From Akebia trifoliata (Eukaryota; Streptophyta; Magnoliopsida; Ranunculales; Lardizabalaceae), in contig CM030715.1 in assembly GCA_017979445.1 (NCBI GenBank), forward strand, positions 28,745,169 to 28,809,168: 64,000 nucleotides of DNA, given 5' to 3'. Position numbers and translations under genes: made by a program. The notes under the pieces are model-generated. The model worked only from the letters and a program-made list of their open reading frames with translations, searched no databases and was not told the DNA's origin. Shown here piece by piece: positions 33,101 through 38,479 of the stretch (position 1 is the stretch's first letter; every line of letters starts with the position of its first letter).

Positions 33101-35554
33101 TTTTGTCCCAAATTCAAGATATCTTCTCAAGTCTAGAAATGCTAATTGGGATGTCAAAAACACATGTTAAAATTGCAAAAACAACCAAAAGAGAAGATTT
33201 AGATCGTAATTCACATCCGAAAGAGAAATTTCAACATCTTAGCTATGATTTTGTAAGCACTGTCTACCAAGCTAACAGGACTCAAATTCAAAATATCCTC
33301 CACTCACTGCCTCTTTGGGATTAAAACGACAAAAATACAATTTAGATCGTAATCCAAAAACTCCATATCTAGAAAATGAGCCACTATCTTCATGAAATCA
33401 GCTCTTGTGCCCCGACACTTATGAAAAGCTACATTAAACAATCCAAACCGAAAGCCTTATCCCAGCTAAATGCCTAACATCTTCAAGAATATCTTACTCT
33501 ATTTTTCTTTCCATCCAAATTTTCTTCTCCTATGAAACGATATCAAATTAAAGATTCTCCACTATCGGCCTAAAAGGTGTATAATCCTCAAAAAATCTAG
33601 AATAATAATTAATATTCTCCTCCATGATAGCCTCCTTACCTTTTAACATCTTCTCATCCACGAGGGCAAGGGACCTCACGAAGAAGTACAAGTGTACAAC
33701 ACAAGAAGATTAACCTACCCTTATTAACAATAACTTCACATCTAATCCAAAGTCCTCAAAAAAAGCCCCTCATCGTACGTAGACAATTTAGACCACTGAC
33801 ACAAAGACCTCATAAGATTGCAAAGGGAAGAAGCCTTCATAAATCATAACAGCTATCTTCGGGAGAGTGTTTATATGCTAACTGTAAAAGACTCCAAAAT
33901 TGATCTTAGAAGAGTCATATAGATCCCAAAATGAGTGAAAAGTGAAGCCCAAACCCTTCTCGAAAGATAACAAGGGCGCAAAAGATGATTGATGGTTTCA
34001 CCATTGACATAAAAAAGTTTTAAAACAATTACAAATTCTTCAACCGAATGGTCAGTGATTTATACTTCATTTAGAGAAGCATTCCATGAAACTAAGGAAC
34101 TTTTGATCCACGGGCAACCTAGTAGGGAGATCTAGAATAGTAATTGAGAGCTACCAAAAATAATCTGACCGTAAACAAACCACCTCAAGCCCATGACCAA
34201 ACCTATTAGTTGTGTTTCAAAGGGAAAAAACAATCATTTTGATTTTTTTTGGGAGTTAAATCACTGAATCATGCACTCACACATTCAAATACAATCCTCA
34301 TCCTCAAGCTCATGCATGCATGTACATAACAATAAGAAAAATAACTCCAAGAAGATTATCATCGGAAATGTCTTTGAACAGTTTGGTATTTCCTTGCGAA
34401 AATGGAGAAAAGAAGATCATGTCAGGATGTGAGCAATTTAGCAGGAAACCTAGGGGTAAAGAAAAAACACTACCTCTGTGTTGCTACATTGCATTATAGT
34501 GCATCCAACAGAAGCCCAATACTCCTGTAATATTAAAAAAATATATCAGGAAAGTAATGTAATAGTAACCACACTGACACTGCAAAATTTGATCAAACAA
34601 AGGCACTGACTGACGAACTAAAGCTTAGATGTTAGAAAACGAAGAATTAGAACTCATTTCCACGCTGATCAAGCTTAAAAACAAGTTCTATTTTCTCCAT
34701 ATTTTTTTTAAGGAATGTGGAGTGAATACAGGTATTGAAAACATTTTGCTAATTCCACCATGGTAATCTCATTTTCTTCTTTTTTTCAGGGGAATGATAA
34801 ACCACCTCCAAGCAAAGTTTAAAATCTCATCTCATGGATACATTACCACATTCAATGTTTTGAAGTCAATGTGTCATACGGTCTCGTCCAACATCAATAC
34901 CAATTGTATTGGCCGATACAGGACATATTTTCAACTATACCTCCAAGTGCCACACTAAAGGCACCTCCTTTAGACAAATTCTTACAATGGGTTTTGAACC
35001 CAAGTTTGTTTTTTTCTTGCTTATATCTCATCAACAAAACAAGCTTTTTTATTTGGTTAAAAAATTTCGATTTTTCCACCATATAAGCCTATTTATAACA
35101 AAATCAGTAACTAAAGCTAGTCTTTTTTTAAAGTCTTGGTGACGAATTAGGGTTTTCGCATTCTGAACAATCCAAATATGTAGATTTTAAGCTGCATTTT
35201 AACATAAAGTATGCATTTTGCGCAGCTAAGCCTTAAACCCATCAAAACGAGCACTTATAGATTAAACTAAGATTCGAAAAGAAGATGAAGAATTACCTGA
35301 AGACGCTGAATCGCTTGTTGAAAGGTAGGAATAGAAGCTTTGGTGAGAGATTTTGGATTCTTGGATGAAAGTTCAGGAATCGCAGAAGTGCTTATTGCGG
35401 AAACACTGGTTTTGCCGAATCGCAACGAACGATGATGATGATGAAGAAGCTTGTAGAGATGATTAGGGTTTAGTTTCGGGGCGCAGAGGAGTGAGAATTG
35501 GGTTTTGTGAGGTTTTAGGAAGGTGAGAGCTAAGGGAAAGACGAGCATGGCCAT
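43..35554 (-). CDS. EDD1: Glycine--tRNA ligase, organellar two-domain type (15 exons seen, 3' end outside window)
   Basis: Attaches glycine to tRNA-Gly in plastids and mitochondria. In plants this enzyme is one chain made of a bacterial-type alpha (catalytic, class II) part followed by a beta part. Fifteen exons with GT-AG borders join in frame to 474 codons. Codons 1-75 are a Ser/His/Lys-rich transit peptide. The alpha part runs from about codon 78 to 375, with the blocks [64 protein letters not shown] and [19 protein letters not shown]. The beta part starts near codon 385 ([41 protein letters not shown]). About 600 further residues, expected for the family, lie left of position 1. Introns 2, 3, 11 and 14 are huge and full of transposons. 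No exon found is broken, so the gene looks functional. The symbol follows the Arabidopsis orthologue, which is required in embryo development. Confidence 0.95.
145..699. other. EDD1 intron 14, unassigned part
   Basis: A/T-rich intron sequence next to exon 15, with no coding or transposon signature recognised. Confidence 0.5.
700..1650 (-). mobile_element. RTE-type LINE remnant
   Basis: The plus strand reads CATCATCATC followed by an AAACCTTATCTTAAAAATTTGG-like stretch. This is the complement of the usual 3' tail of plant RTE LINEs, where a TTGATGATGATG run follows the last codons. The rest aligns by eye with the repeat at 16378-17030 (shared blocks such as CATTAATTCAAGTG and TCTTGCTCTTTTA). 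All frames are broken. Similar sequence may resume at 2040-2330, beyond the L1 piece at 1672-1990. Confidence 0.5.
1672..1990 (-). mobile_element. L1 LINE 3' end fragment
   Basis: The minus strand from 1962 encodes a broken version of the L1 ORF2 C-terminal region ([20 protein letters not shown]) and runs into an A-rich tail (poly-T at 1671-1679 on plus). It is 5'-truncated, and opposite in strand to the larger L1 that follows. Confidence 0.6.
2520..2765 (+). repeat. About four 57-58 bp tandem repeats in the L1 5' region
   Basis: The block GGGGCCCATTG recurs at 2535, 2593, 2650 and 2708 (57-58 bp apart). Each is followed about 30 bp on by a CATTATATGGG or CATTTGGGGG block and GATGTTGGG. The copies are diverged and shift frame, so they do not look like a coding repeat. 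Confidence 0.75.
3246..4117 (+). pseudogene. L1 ORF1 (gag-like) remnant
   Basis: Three consecutive open stretches (3246-3494, 3500-3814, 3923-4117) are rich in Lys, Arg and Ser and lie directly before the endonuclease, where ORF1 belongs. No zinc knuckle or RRM is visible. The call rests on position and composition only. Confidence 0.4.
4122..4832 (+). pseudogene. L1 ORF2 endonuclease domain, broken
   Basis: APE-like endonuclease that nicks target DNA during target-primed reverse transcription. Near 4130-4175 the start of the fold is recognisable ([16 protein letters not shown]). At 4554-4760 it continues with [26 protein letters not shown] and GGRFTWSN. The family motif GGDFN is here GDDFN. 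An in-frame stop near 4140 and others break the frame. Confidence 0.8.
4833..6155 (+). pseudogene. L1 ORF2 reverse transcriptase, broken
   Basis: Copies L1 RNA at the nicked target. The linker and palm blocks are seen in order: [71 protein letters not shown] and the catalytic FADDT. A stop at about 5446 and a frameshift near 6150, just after FADDT, break the ORF. The conserved VDLEKAYD appears as VDLEKVYD. Confidence 0.88.
6139..7460 (+). pseudogene. L1 ORF2 C-terminal region with zinc motif, broken
   Basis: Follows the RT in another frame: [39 protein letters not shown] and [17 protein letters not shown]. After a further break at about 7002 comes a zf-RVT type domain ([17 protein letters not shown], then CX2CX8HX4C in [18 protein letters not shown]). 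This region is typical of plant L1 ORF2. Confidence 0.85.
8044..8130 (-). CDS. EDD1: EDD1 exon 14
   Basis: Encodes [20 protein letters not shown] followed by ACGTPRRLV, the conserved GTPRRL block of GlyS. Donor GTATTT opens the 7.9-kb intron that holds the L1 element. Confidence 0.93.
8411..8494 (-). CDS. EDD1: EDD1 exon 13 (start of beta domain)
   Basis: Encodes [20 protein letters not shown] followed by DVVDASQQ. The EIGTEELPP block is the typical start of bacterial GlyS beta. Acceptor TAACAG, donor GTATAT. Confidence 0.94.
8600..9214 (+). mobile_element. Possible degenerate LTR in EDD1 intron 12
   Basis: The stretch ends in TTTTGGGGTGTGACA, the usual right end of plant Ty3/gypsy LTRs, and holds a TTACTCACC...CAG block like the large solo LTR at 40204-43206. 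The left end (GGTCACATCC near 8600) is a weak match and no target duplication was found. Confidence 0.3.
9215..9430 (-). mobile_element. RTE LINE fragment
   Basis: Shares runs with 820-930, including TCTTGCTCTTTTA, AACTTG and TTCTTTTAATTGGGGTCG. It is therefore another short piece of the same RTE family. No open frame. Confidence 0.4.
9784..9910 (-). CDS. EDD1: EDD1 exon 12 (end of alpha domain)
   Basis: Encodes [20 protein letters not shown] followed by [22 protein letters not shown]. It lies 8.1 kb from exon 11 across the full-length Copia and ends the alpha part and linker. Confidence 0.92.
9936..10098 (-). repeat. Copia 1 3' LTR (163 bp)
   Basis: Read on the minus strand it starts TATTGGAAATACTAGG and ends CTAAAATTCTTCT. 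It is identical to the copy at 15384-15546. Confidence 0.95.
10099..10110 (-). other. Copia 1 polypurine tract
   Basis: CTTGAGGGGGAG on the minus strand, directly before the 3' LTR. It is the primer site for plus-strand synthesis. Confidence 0.85.
10106..14352 (-). pseudogene. Copia 1 gag-pol polyprotein, frameshifted
   Basis: Starts at the ATG at 14352. Gag holds a CX2CX4HX4C knuckle ([14 protein letters not shown]). Then come protease [13 protein letters not shown], the pre-integrase zinc part ([14 protein letters not shown]), the integrase core ([11 protein letters not shown], then [15 protein letters not shown]), RT ([28 protein letters not shown]) and RNase H ([25 protein letters not shown]). 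It ends at FAPA just before the PPT. About four frame breaks split it, near 12580, 11855, 11090 and 10330. The first looks like one lost G when compared with Copia 2. Confidence 0.92.
14724..14970 (-). repeat. About eight 31-bp tandem repeats in the Copia 1 leader
   Basis: The untranslated leader between PBS and gag holds units of 30-31 bp. Two forms alternate on the plus strand, GTAGATCTGATCGCAGGT and GAAACCTGATCGCAGGT, making a 62-bp double unit. Looser copies extend to about 15150. Confidence 0.85.
15372..15383 (-). other. Copia 1 primer binding site
   Basis: TGGTATCAGAGC on the minus strand, directly inside the 5' LTR. It is complementary to the 3' end of initiator tRNA-Met, the usual plant Copia primer. 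Confidence 0.92.
15384..15546 (-). repeat. Copia 1 5' LTR (163 bp)
   Basis: Identical to the 3' LTR. It holds a TATAAATATATAT box in the sense direction. The target duplication GTTAC follows at 15547-15551. Confidence 0.95.
15552..16330. other. EDD1 intron 11, unassigned part
   Basis: A/T-rich sequence with no convincing gene or transposon signature. Confidence 0.4.
16378..17030 (-). mobile_element. RTE-type LINE remnant
   Basis: Begins on plus with a TCATCATCATCATTATCATT run followed by GAAGCCTTATCTCAAAGATTTGGAGTCGG. This is the complement of the plant RTE 3' tail. It shares many blocks with 727-1650. No intact frame. Confidence 0.6.
17340..17520 (+). mobile_element. L1 LINE 3' UTR fragment
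   Basis: A G/T-rich stretch ends in TTTTTAATGAATTTTTTGCTTATCAAAAAAATAAAA, the usual L1 3' end with an A-rich tail. Severely 5'-truncated. Confidence 0.5.
17556..17920. mobile_element. hAT-type MITE, 365 bp
   Basis: Imperfect terminal inverted repeats (left TAGGGCAGTCAATGGATC; right, inverted, CAGGGGTGTCAATGAATC). They are flanked by an exact 8-bp target duplication GTCCTTGC at 17548-17555 and 17921-17928, which is diagnostic of hAT elements. It has no transposase, so it is non-autonomous. The inside is packed with GGATC/GATCC words. It sits 60 bp after the exon 11 splice donor. Confidence 0.9.
17981..18082 (-). CDS. EDD1: EDD1 exon 11
   Basis: Encodes [20 protein letters not shown] followed by [13 protein letters not shown]. 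Both end codons are split (Ala in, Ser out). A hAT MITE begins 60 bp after the donor. Confidence 0.94.
18188..18304 (-). CDS. EDD1: EDD1 exon 10
   Basis: Encodes [20 protein letters not shown] followed by [18 protein letters not shown]. Acceptor TTGCAG, donor GTATGT. Intron 9 before it is 1.8 kb and carries a Helitron-like element and LINE tails. Confidence 0.93.
18764..19037 (-). mobile_element. Small Helitron-like element in EDD1 intron 9
   Basis: On the minus strand it starts TCTATTTATATAATAAAACAC and ends GATGCCCGTGCCGTAGGCAC followed by CTAG at 18767-18764. The GTGCC-GTA-GGCAC hairpin near the 3' end and the CTAG end match the pair at 37745-39256. The flanks are not a clean A/T target, so the exact ends are less certain. 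Confidence 0.6.
18930..19012. repeat. Long near-perfect palindrome
   Basis: Arms meet at AAACTGTAGCTACAGTTTT (centre 18977/18978). They extend out through ATAACCCAC/GTGGG-like blocks to GTGAACCACACTC on the left and GAGTGTGGTCCAC on the right. The left arm has about 12 extra bases. A transcript would fold into a hairpin of about 35 bp. Confidence 0.85.
19255..19500 (+). mobile_element. Candidate tRNA-derived SINE
   Basis: Contains GTGTTCGAGACC, a good Pol III B box, about 39 bp after an A-box-like TGGTAAACTAGCG. The GGTCATGTGTTCGAGAC context resembles plant SINE heads. The 3' end and target duplication were not found. Confidence 0.3.
19530..19868 (+). mobile_element. LINE 3' fragments with A tail
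   Basis: 19556-19690 encodes a decayed RTE-like C-terminal block ([19 protein letters not shown]; the family form is GDKMRE-RLRWFGH). 19700-19865 is an L1 3' UTR (TTGTTACTCTCTTAGAGGC, CTTTGTACTTTTTTCC) ending in A10. Two LINE pieces therefore abut. Confidence 0.55.
20087..20157 (-). CDS. EDD1: EDD1 exon 9
   Basis: Encodes [20 protein letters not shown] followed by LEN and two bases of Glu. The acceptor sits in a run of five G, so the first codon (GGG) depends on which AG is used. Donor GTAAGT. Confidence 0.88.
20267..20341 (-). CDS. EDD1: EDD1 exon 8
   Basis: Encodes [20 protein letters not shown] followed by LMLLQ. The EITYGLERI block is the class II motif 3 arginine region. Acceptor TTTCAG, donor GTTAAT. 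Confidence 0.94.
20540..20617 (-). CDS. EDD1: EDD1 exon 7
   Basis: Encodes [18 protein letters not shown] followed by TQFTYFQQ, part of the glycine and adenylate site region. Acceptor CATAG, donor GTACAT, phase 0. Confidence 0.95.
20956..21011 (-). CDS. EDD1: EDD1 exon 6
   Basis: Encodes [18 protein letters not shown] after the split Gly codon. The VEDNWESP block is diagnostic of the GlyQ alpha subunit. Donor GTAATG. Confidence 0.94.
21038..21061. repeat. (AAT)n microsatellite
   Basis: About eight AAT units in EDD1 intron 5, beside exon 6. Confidence 0.95.
21639..21702 (-). CDS. EDD1: EDD1 exon 5
   Basis: Encodes [20 protein letters not shown] and L plus one base of Gly. Acceptor ATCAG, donor GTAGTT. 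Separated from exon 4 by a normal 125-bp intron. Confidence 0.93.
21828..21909 (-). CDS. EDD1: EDD1 exon 4
   Basis: Completes the split Ala codon and encodes [20 protein letters not shown] followed by QRHTQFQ. This is the class II motif 2 region of the alpha subunit. Donor GTTAAG. The 4.6-kb intron before it carries the split LINE and the mini-Copia. Confidence 0.94.
21950..22710. other. EDD1 intron 3, unassigned part
   Basis: No gene or element recognised. The stretch 22110-22600 is richer in G/C than its surroundings and may be an old insertion. Confidence 0.35.
23751..23799 (-). repeat. Mini-Copia 3' LTR (49 bp)
   Basis: Identical to 24722-24770. TG...CA ends. The target duplication ATTCA adjoins at 23746-23750. 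Confidence 0.95.
23800..23806 (-). other. Mini-Copia polypurine tract
   Basis: GGGGGGA on the minus strand, between the ORF stop codon and the 3' LTR. Confidence 0.85.
23807..24580 (-). CDS. Gag-RNase H tail fusion ORF of the mini-Copia, intact
   Basis: 257 codons with no break. Residues 1 to about 208 are a Copia Gag of the UBN2 type ([45 protein letters not shown]) that ends before any zinc knuckle. The last 46 residues (from [20 protein letters not shown], then [17 protein letters not shown]) are the extreme C-terminus of a Copia RNase H. Everything between them is gone and the joint kept the frame. The stop lies directly before the PPT. A 128-nt leader separates PBS and ATG. Likely role: particle protein supplied to or used by a partner element (inference). 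Confidence 0.9.
   Translation of the reverse strand: MANNSNSEVFQTRFTGKNYAAWEFQFQLFVMGKELWGHVDGSDPAPTDPTKLVQWKVKDARVMTWILGSVDPLLVLNLRPHKTAKSMWEYLKKVYHQDHSARRFQLETDLAVYSQGTLSIQEYFCGFQNLWAEFSDIVYANVSAESLSAVQAVHEASKRDQFLMKLRPEFESIRSNLMHRDPSPSLDVCFGALLREEQRLLTQSSLPQEEAVDTRVISLPHVSSDLQIADAFTKAMTRLRHQFLVGKLMLLDRPASI
24709..24721 (-). other. Mini-Copia primer binding site
   Basis: TGGTATCAGAGCC on the minus strand, adjoining the 5' LTR. It matches initiator tRNA-Met perfectly. Confidence 0.93.
24722..24770 (-). repeat. Mini-Copia 5' LTR (49 bp)
   Basis: Identical to the 3' LTR. The target duplication ATTCA follows at 24771-24775. Confidence 0.95.
25890..26090 (+). mobile_element. Possible Copia 5' LTR with primer site
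   Basis: A T-rich stretch with TTATTATATAAAGG and a pyrimidine-rich tail runs into TTGGTATCAAAGTGG at about 26070-26085, close to the tRNA-Met primer site. No second LTR and no coding part were found, so this is a truncated remnant at best. Confidence 0.35.
26257..26279. repeat. Poly-G run (G15) with a leading GGGGA block
   Basis: Fifteen consecutive G at 26265-26279, after GGGGA. It may form a G-quadruplex on this strand and is a likely slippage site. Confidence 0.9.
26472..26539 (-). CDS. EDD1: EDD1 exon 3
   Basis: Encodes [20 protein letters not shown] and NV, plus two bases of Ala. Acceptor ATTCAG, donor GTAAGT. It lies 7.9 kb from exon 2 because intron 2 carries a full-length Copia and LINE remnants. 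Confidence 0.93.
26690..27330 (-). mobile_element. Possible LINE 3' remnant
   Basis: The minus-strand frame 27147-26926 ([20 protein letters not shown]) and the layout of the following A/T-rich part resemble the 3' regions of the other LINE copies here. No A tail or duplication was confirmed. Confidence 0.3.
27405..27573 (+). repeat. Copia 2 5' LTR (169 bp)
   Basis: Starts TATTGGAAATATTCTGG and ends CTCAAATTCTTCT. The target duplication GAGAT directly precedes it. Confidence 0.93.
27574..27586 (+). other. Copia 2 primer binding site, mutated
   Basis: TAGTATCAAAGCC. The canonical form is TGGTATCAGAGCC, so two bases have changed. Confidence 0.8.
27772..28340 (+). repeat. Tandem repeats in the Copia 2 leader
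   Basis: Unit blocks recur: TTTGAGGC(TT/CC), CAGCAGTTTCTA, GGAGA(T/C)CTGCGATAGCA and AGGACTCTTTGA. The first unit is about 113 bp and a longer unit holding TTTGCTGTTTGGGCTGCT follows twice. As in Copia 1, the leader before gag is built of diverged repeats rich in TGCGACAGCAG. Confidence 0.75.
28474..32663 (+). pseudogene. Copia 2 gag-pol polyprotein, decayed
   Basis: The order matches Copia 1. The Gag zinc knuckle [14 protein letters not shown] lies at about 29281. The protease active site reads [10 protein letters not shown], where Copia 1 has DSGA. Integrase ([20 protein letters not shown]), RT ([14 protein letters not shown]) and RNase H ([13 protein letters not shown], then [12 protein letters not shown]) follow. 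A stretch of about 40 codons after RNase H position CELI is missing compared with Copia 1. It ends at FAPA, just before the PPT. Confidence 0.9.
32660..32670 (+). other. Copia 2 polypurine tract
   Basis: TTGAGGGGGAG next to the 3' LTR, nearly the same as in Copia 1. The stop codon of pol overlaps it. Confidence 0.85.
32671..32839 (+). repeat. Copia 2 3' LTR (169 bp)
   Basis: Same length as the 5' LTR with about 20 differences, most of them C/T or G/A changes. The target duplication GAGAT follows at 32840-32844. Confidence 0.93.
32870..34230 (-). mobile_element. Mosaic of L1 LINE fragments
   Basis: 32880-33060 matches the 3' end of the LINE at 22790-22980 in layout. 33340-33660 on the minus strand reads as a decayed RT start ([20 protein letters not shown], then a broken LAGIRLS part). 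33950-34080 reads as a zinc-domain end ([20 protein letters not shown]). The C-terminal part thus lies upstream of the RT part, so at least two truncated copies are joined. Confidence 0.5.
34474..34524 (-). CDS. EDD1: EDD1 exon 2 (17 codons)
   Basis: Encodes [17 protein letters not shown] between a TTACAG acceptor and a GTAGTG donor. This block directly follows QRLQ in bacterial GlyQ and plant orthologues. Too short to stand out as an open reading frame. Confidence 0.93.
34525..35296. other. EDD1 intron 1
   Basis: 772 bp between exons 1 and 2. A/T-rich, with no gene or element recognised. Short open frames at 34871-35142 have no recognisable content. Confidence 0.6.
35297..35554 (-). CDS. 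EDD1: EDD1 exon 1 (codons 1-86, transit peptide)
   Basis: The first ATG (35554) opens [20 protein letters not shown], a basic, acid-free organelle transit peptide with a HHHH run. The exon ends at FQQAIQRLQ, the first conserved alpha-subunit block, before a GTAATT donor. Phase 0. Confidence 0.93.
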
Positions 35555-36057
35555 TGGTACTTGGTAGTGAGGATGAAGGAGAGACCTCTCCCCAACGTTA
35601 GCTGGTTAATCTATCCGAAAGTCGCACGAGTCGAAACTGCTTAGAAGCTCGAGACTTTGATGCGAACTTCTTGTATAAAAATGATATAAGAAGCACGTAT
35701 ATATCGACACGTCATAGTCTATTTTAGTGCTGGATATGGATCTAGGGCTGCCAGTGGGTTAGGTTTAGATCCGGACTAGCCCAACTTAGATGGGTTAGGG
35801 TGGTTTTACTTGGTCCGTTTAGTCATCAGAACCAGTATAAGGTTGATGCAAGTTTTTGGGTCAGGCTTGGGGTTTAGAGTTAGGACCATTAGGTGGCCCA
35901 AAGTGGATAGTTAGGGTGCAACTAGATCCAATTCAAACCGAGAATCGAAACAATTTTAAGTGACTAATTGAGACACCCGAATCTCTTTATTTTTTGTTGC
36001 CCCTCAAACTCATGACACGCCTTTTTGCCCCTTTCCCCCTCCTTTAAAAAAAAAATA
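35555..36057. other. EDD1 upstream region
   Basis: Probable 5' UTR and promoter of EDD1 (minus strand). No clear TATA box in the right place was seen. From about 35745 a G-rich GGGTTAGG/TTGGGTCAGG-type stretch resembles old hAT-like repeats. Confidence 0.4.
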
Positions 36058-36634
36058 AAGAGATTTACTGGGCAGACATATCTGCTGCAATTTTATTAAA
36101 AAAAATAATAAAAAAATTCCTTACTTTATAAAATCAGGCTAGCATACGTAAATTAGTAAGATTTCAAATCTTACTAAGAGTTGTTGGACCCACATGGATC
36201 ATCAAATTGGTAAATCCAATACCACAGTCTTCTAGATTTCATCGAAAAACTCATATTTAAAAGAAAAAAATTTTAAAAAAAAAAAAAAAATTCATTTTTG
36301 ACCTTGATTGAAGGTATTGAAAATGGATGGCCAACGAACTATCAAATTTAAAACTAAAGTTCCATAGTGAAAAATTACTTTTTTTTCAAATTGCTAAGAA
36401 ATTTGTCCTGTTATAGTCTTGTGGCATTAGATCATGTTTTTGAAAATCACAAATTGATGTGGTTAGGATACACTCAAACGCATATTAAGTATCAAATTAA
36501 CCTCATCAATTTGAATTTTCTATCCCCACTCCAAGGTTTGTTGGGTAACAAATTTCATAAAGCAAGGTTACCTTAGAGTTCTCAAAACTCCAAGGGAGAT
36601 TTTGTAATAATTAGGTCTGTCAAGTAAATCTCTT
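36058..36634. mobile_element. MITE of about 576 bp (family M)
   Basis: Imperfect inverted ends: left AAGAGATTTACTGGGCAGAC; right, inverted, AAGAGATTTACTTGACAGAC. The inside holds CTTACTAAGAG, TTGGACCCACATGGATCATC and CTAGATTTCAT blocks that recur at 43555, 47300 and 50000. Poly-A flanks hide the target duplication, so the superfamily is open. Confidence 0.7.
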
Positions 36635-37380
36635 AAAAAAAAAAAAATTGGCTGAGTTGAATCCCCCCCCACCCCCCCAACCCCAAAAAAATATTTTTGT
36701 GAATATTTGGGATACCCTTGTTTTCAAAGTGATAATCTGCCCAATTGACTTTGTTCTTCTTTCCTTCACTTAAAAAAAATAATAATAATAATAATAGACT
36801 CTCATCTTCAACTTATAATTAAAAACACTTACTTTTACATATTAAATCAGTAATCATCAAAATCCCATCTTCTATCCATCATTTTGAACCTATCATTAAT
36901 CCCTTGTAAAAAATTATAGAATTTTCTTTCGAAAAAAAATCTCATCTCCTACTTCAAAAATCCTATCTTTGTTTTTAAGATTGAAGGTTAAATAATATTA
37001 ATCTTAAGGTTCACAACTAGAATTTAAAAATAAAAATAAAAAAATTACCCAAGAGATTGAAGATGATTGATTTTAGGAAGAAAAATCGAAGCGTTTGTGA
37101 TTTCAGGATGAAGGTGAGGATATTGAGGTATTTTGCATTAGTTTATTAGAAAAAGACTAGGGTCATAGAGGCATGTAACTATTTATGTCAATGAGATTAC
37201 CTATGTTTTTAATTGATAACAATATCCCTTAACTTAGGTCTTCTCTCATAGACTAATTAGAGATGACCTAAATGTAATTTTCTTCAACTAATAAAAAACC
37301 CTTAAATTGATGAGCTCCTCAATCTTATTAATAAATTGACTCGAAATAAGTCACTCGAAATTCACTCACAAAAGTGGGAT
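36635..37380. other. A/T-rich spacer
   Basis: Homopolymer runs (C8 and C7 near 36664-36680) and an AAT run near 36778. No gene or element recognised. Confidence 0.4.
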
Positions 37381-37389
37381 GCGTGTACG

Positions 37390-37660
37390 GAACCAGAGAT
37401 CTTTTTTCCTTGTGTATACTGAAGAAAAAGATCTATGGTTCTATGCACATGCCACATCAACAAGTGGATTTCGTGTGGCTTTTTTTCGAGTCAACTTATC
37501 ATGATTCTAATCAATTATAGTCCCCCCCCCCAACACACAAGGAAAAAATATATATGGTTTTGTACGCACCTCCCACTTCAATGGGTTAATTTCTAGTGCT
37601 TTTTCCGAGTCAATTTATTGCGACTCTAATCAATTATAGTTTGTAGAAAATCCTGGTTCT
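37390..37660. repeat. Two copies of the TTTTCCTTGTGTAT repeat
   Basis: Copy one has AGATCTTTTTTCCTTGTG and AGAAAAAGATCT arms that can pair. Copy two, about 145 bp on, is more decayed. Both run into a GAGTCAA...TTAT...GACTCTAATCAATTATAG block. Related copies lie at 56368 and 56549. Confidence 0.5.
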
Positions 37661-37744
37661 ATCAGTAGAAACAAACCTATAGCTTTGGGTTAATTTGGTC
37701 TGGAATAAGTTGTAGTGTGGTTATGGAATAAGAAATTGTATATA

Positions 37745-38479
37745 TCTATATAATAAAGCACAACTACTGAAACAGTTGTGTGTGACACTAATGTCCCATC
37801 AACTATAGTATTTGGGTTAAACCTCCCATCTAGTTATAATGTCATGGGACCCACTTTATTATCTTTATTCTTCATCTTTTCTAATTTTACTATATTTCAT
37901 CTTTTAGCCCTTTAATTCATTTAATTTATTTTTATCTTTTACTCATTTACTCTCAAATTTTTTATAGTAGTTTTGCGGGTTTAACCTCTTATCAAGCTAT
38001 AGTTTCATAGGACCCACTTTATTTTCTTAATTCTTCACCTCCTCTAATTTTACTCTACTTTCTTTTCTACCCCTTTAATATCAATTTTTTTAATAATACC
38101 CTTCCATCTTAATATTTTTTTCACTTTTACCCCCTTAACCCGAAAAAAGATGTCCCCTTCTCTAATGTTACTATTTTTTCTTTTACCCCTTTAATATACT
38201 TTATTGTTTTTCATTTTTTACTCGTTTAATCTCATTTTTTTTTAAATAATACCCCTTACATTAAGCTATAGTTTCTTGGGGTCCACTTTATTTCATTTAC
38301 TATTCACATCTCCTATTTTTACTATATTTCATCTTTTACCTCTTTAATCCACTTTATTTTTTCATCTATTACCCATTTAATTTTTATTTTTATAATAATA
38401 CATCTTGAACTTTATTTTTTCACTTTTACCCCTTAACTCGAGAGATGATGCTTGTGTCGTAGGCACGGGTGAATTCTAG
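37745..38479 (+). mobile_element. Non-autonomous Helitron, first of a tandem pair
   Basis: Begins TCTATATAATAAAGCACAAC after an A. Ends with a hairpin CTTGTG-TCGTAGG-CACGGG, then GAATTCTAG before a T. TC start, CTRR end, 3' hairpin and A/T target fit Helitrons. It carries no helicase. The inside is made of repeated pyrimidine-rich blocks (GGGACCCACTTTATT, CTAATTTTACTATATTT, CTTTTACCC). Confidence 0.75.
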
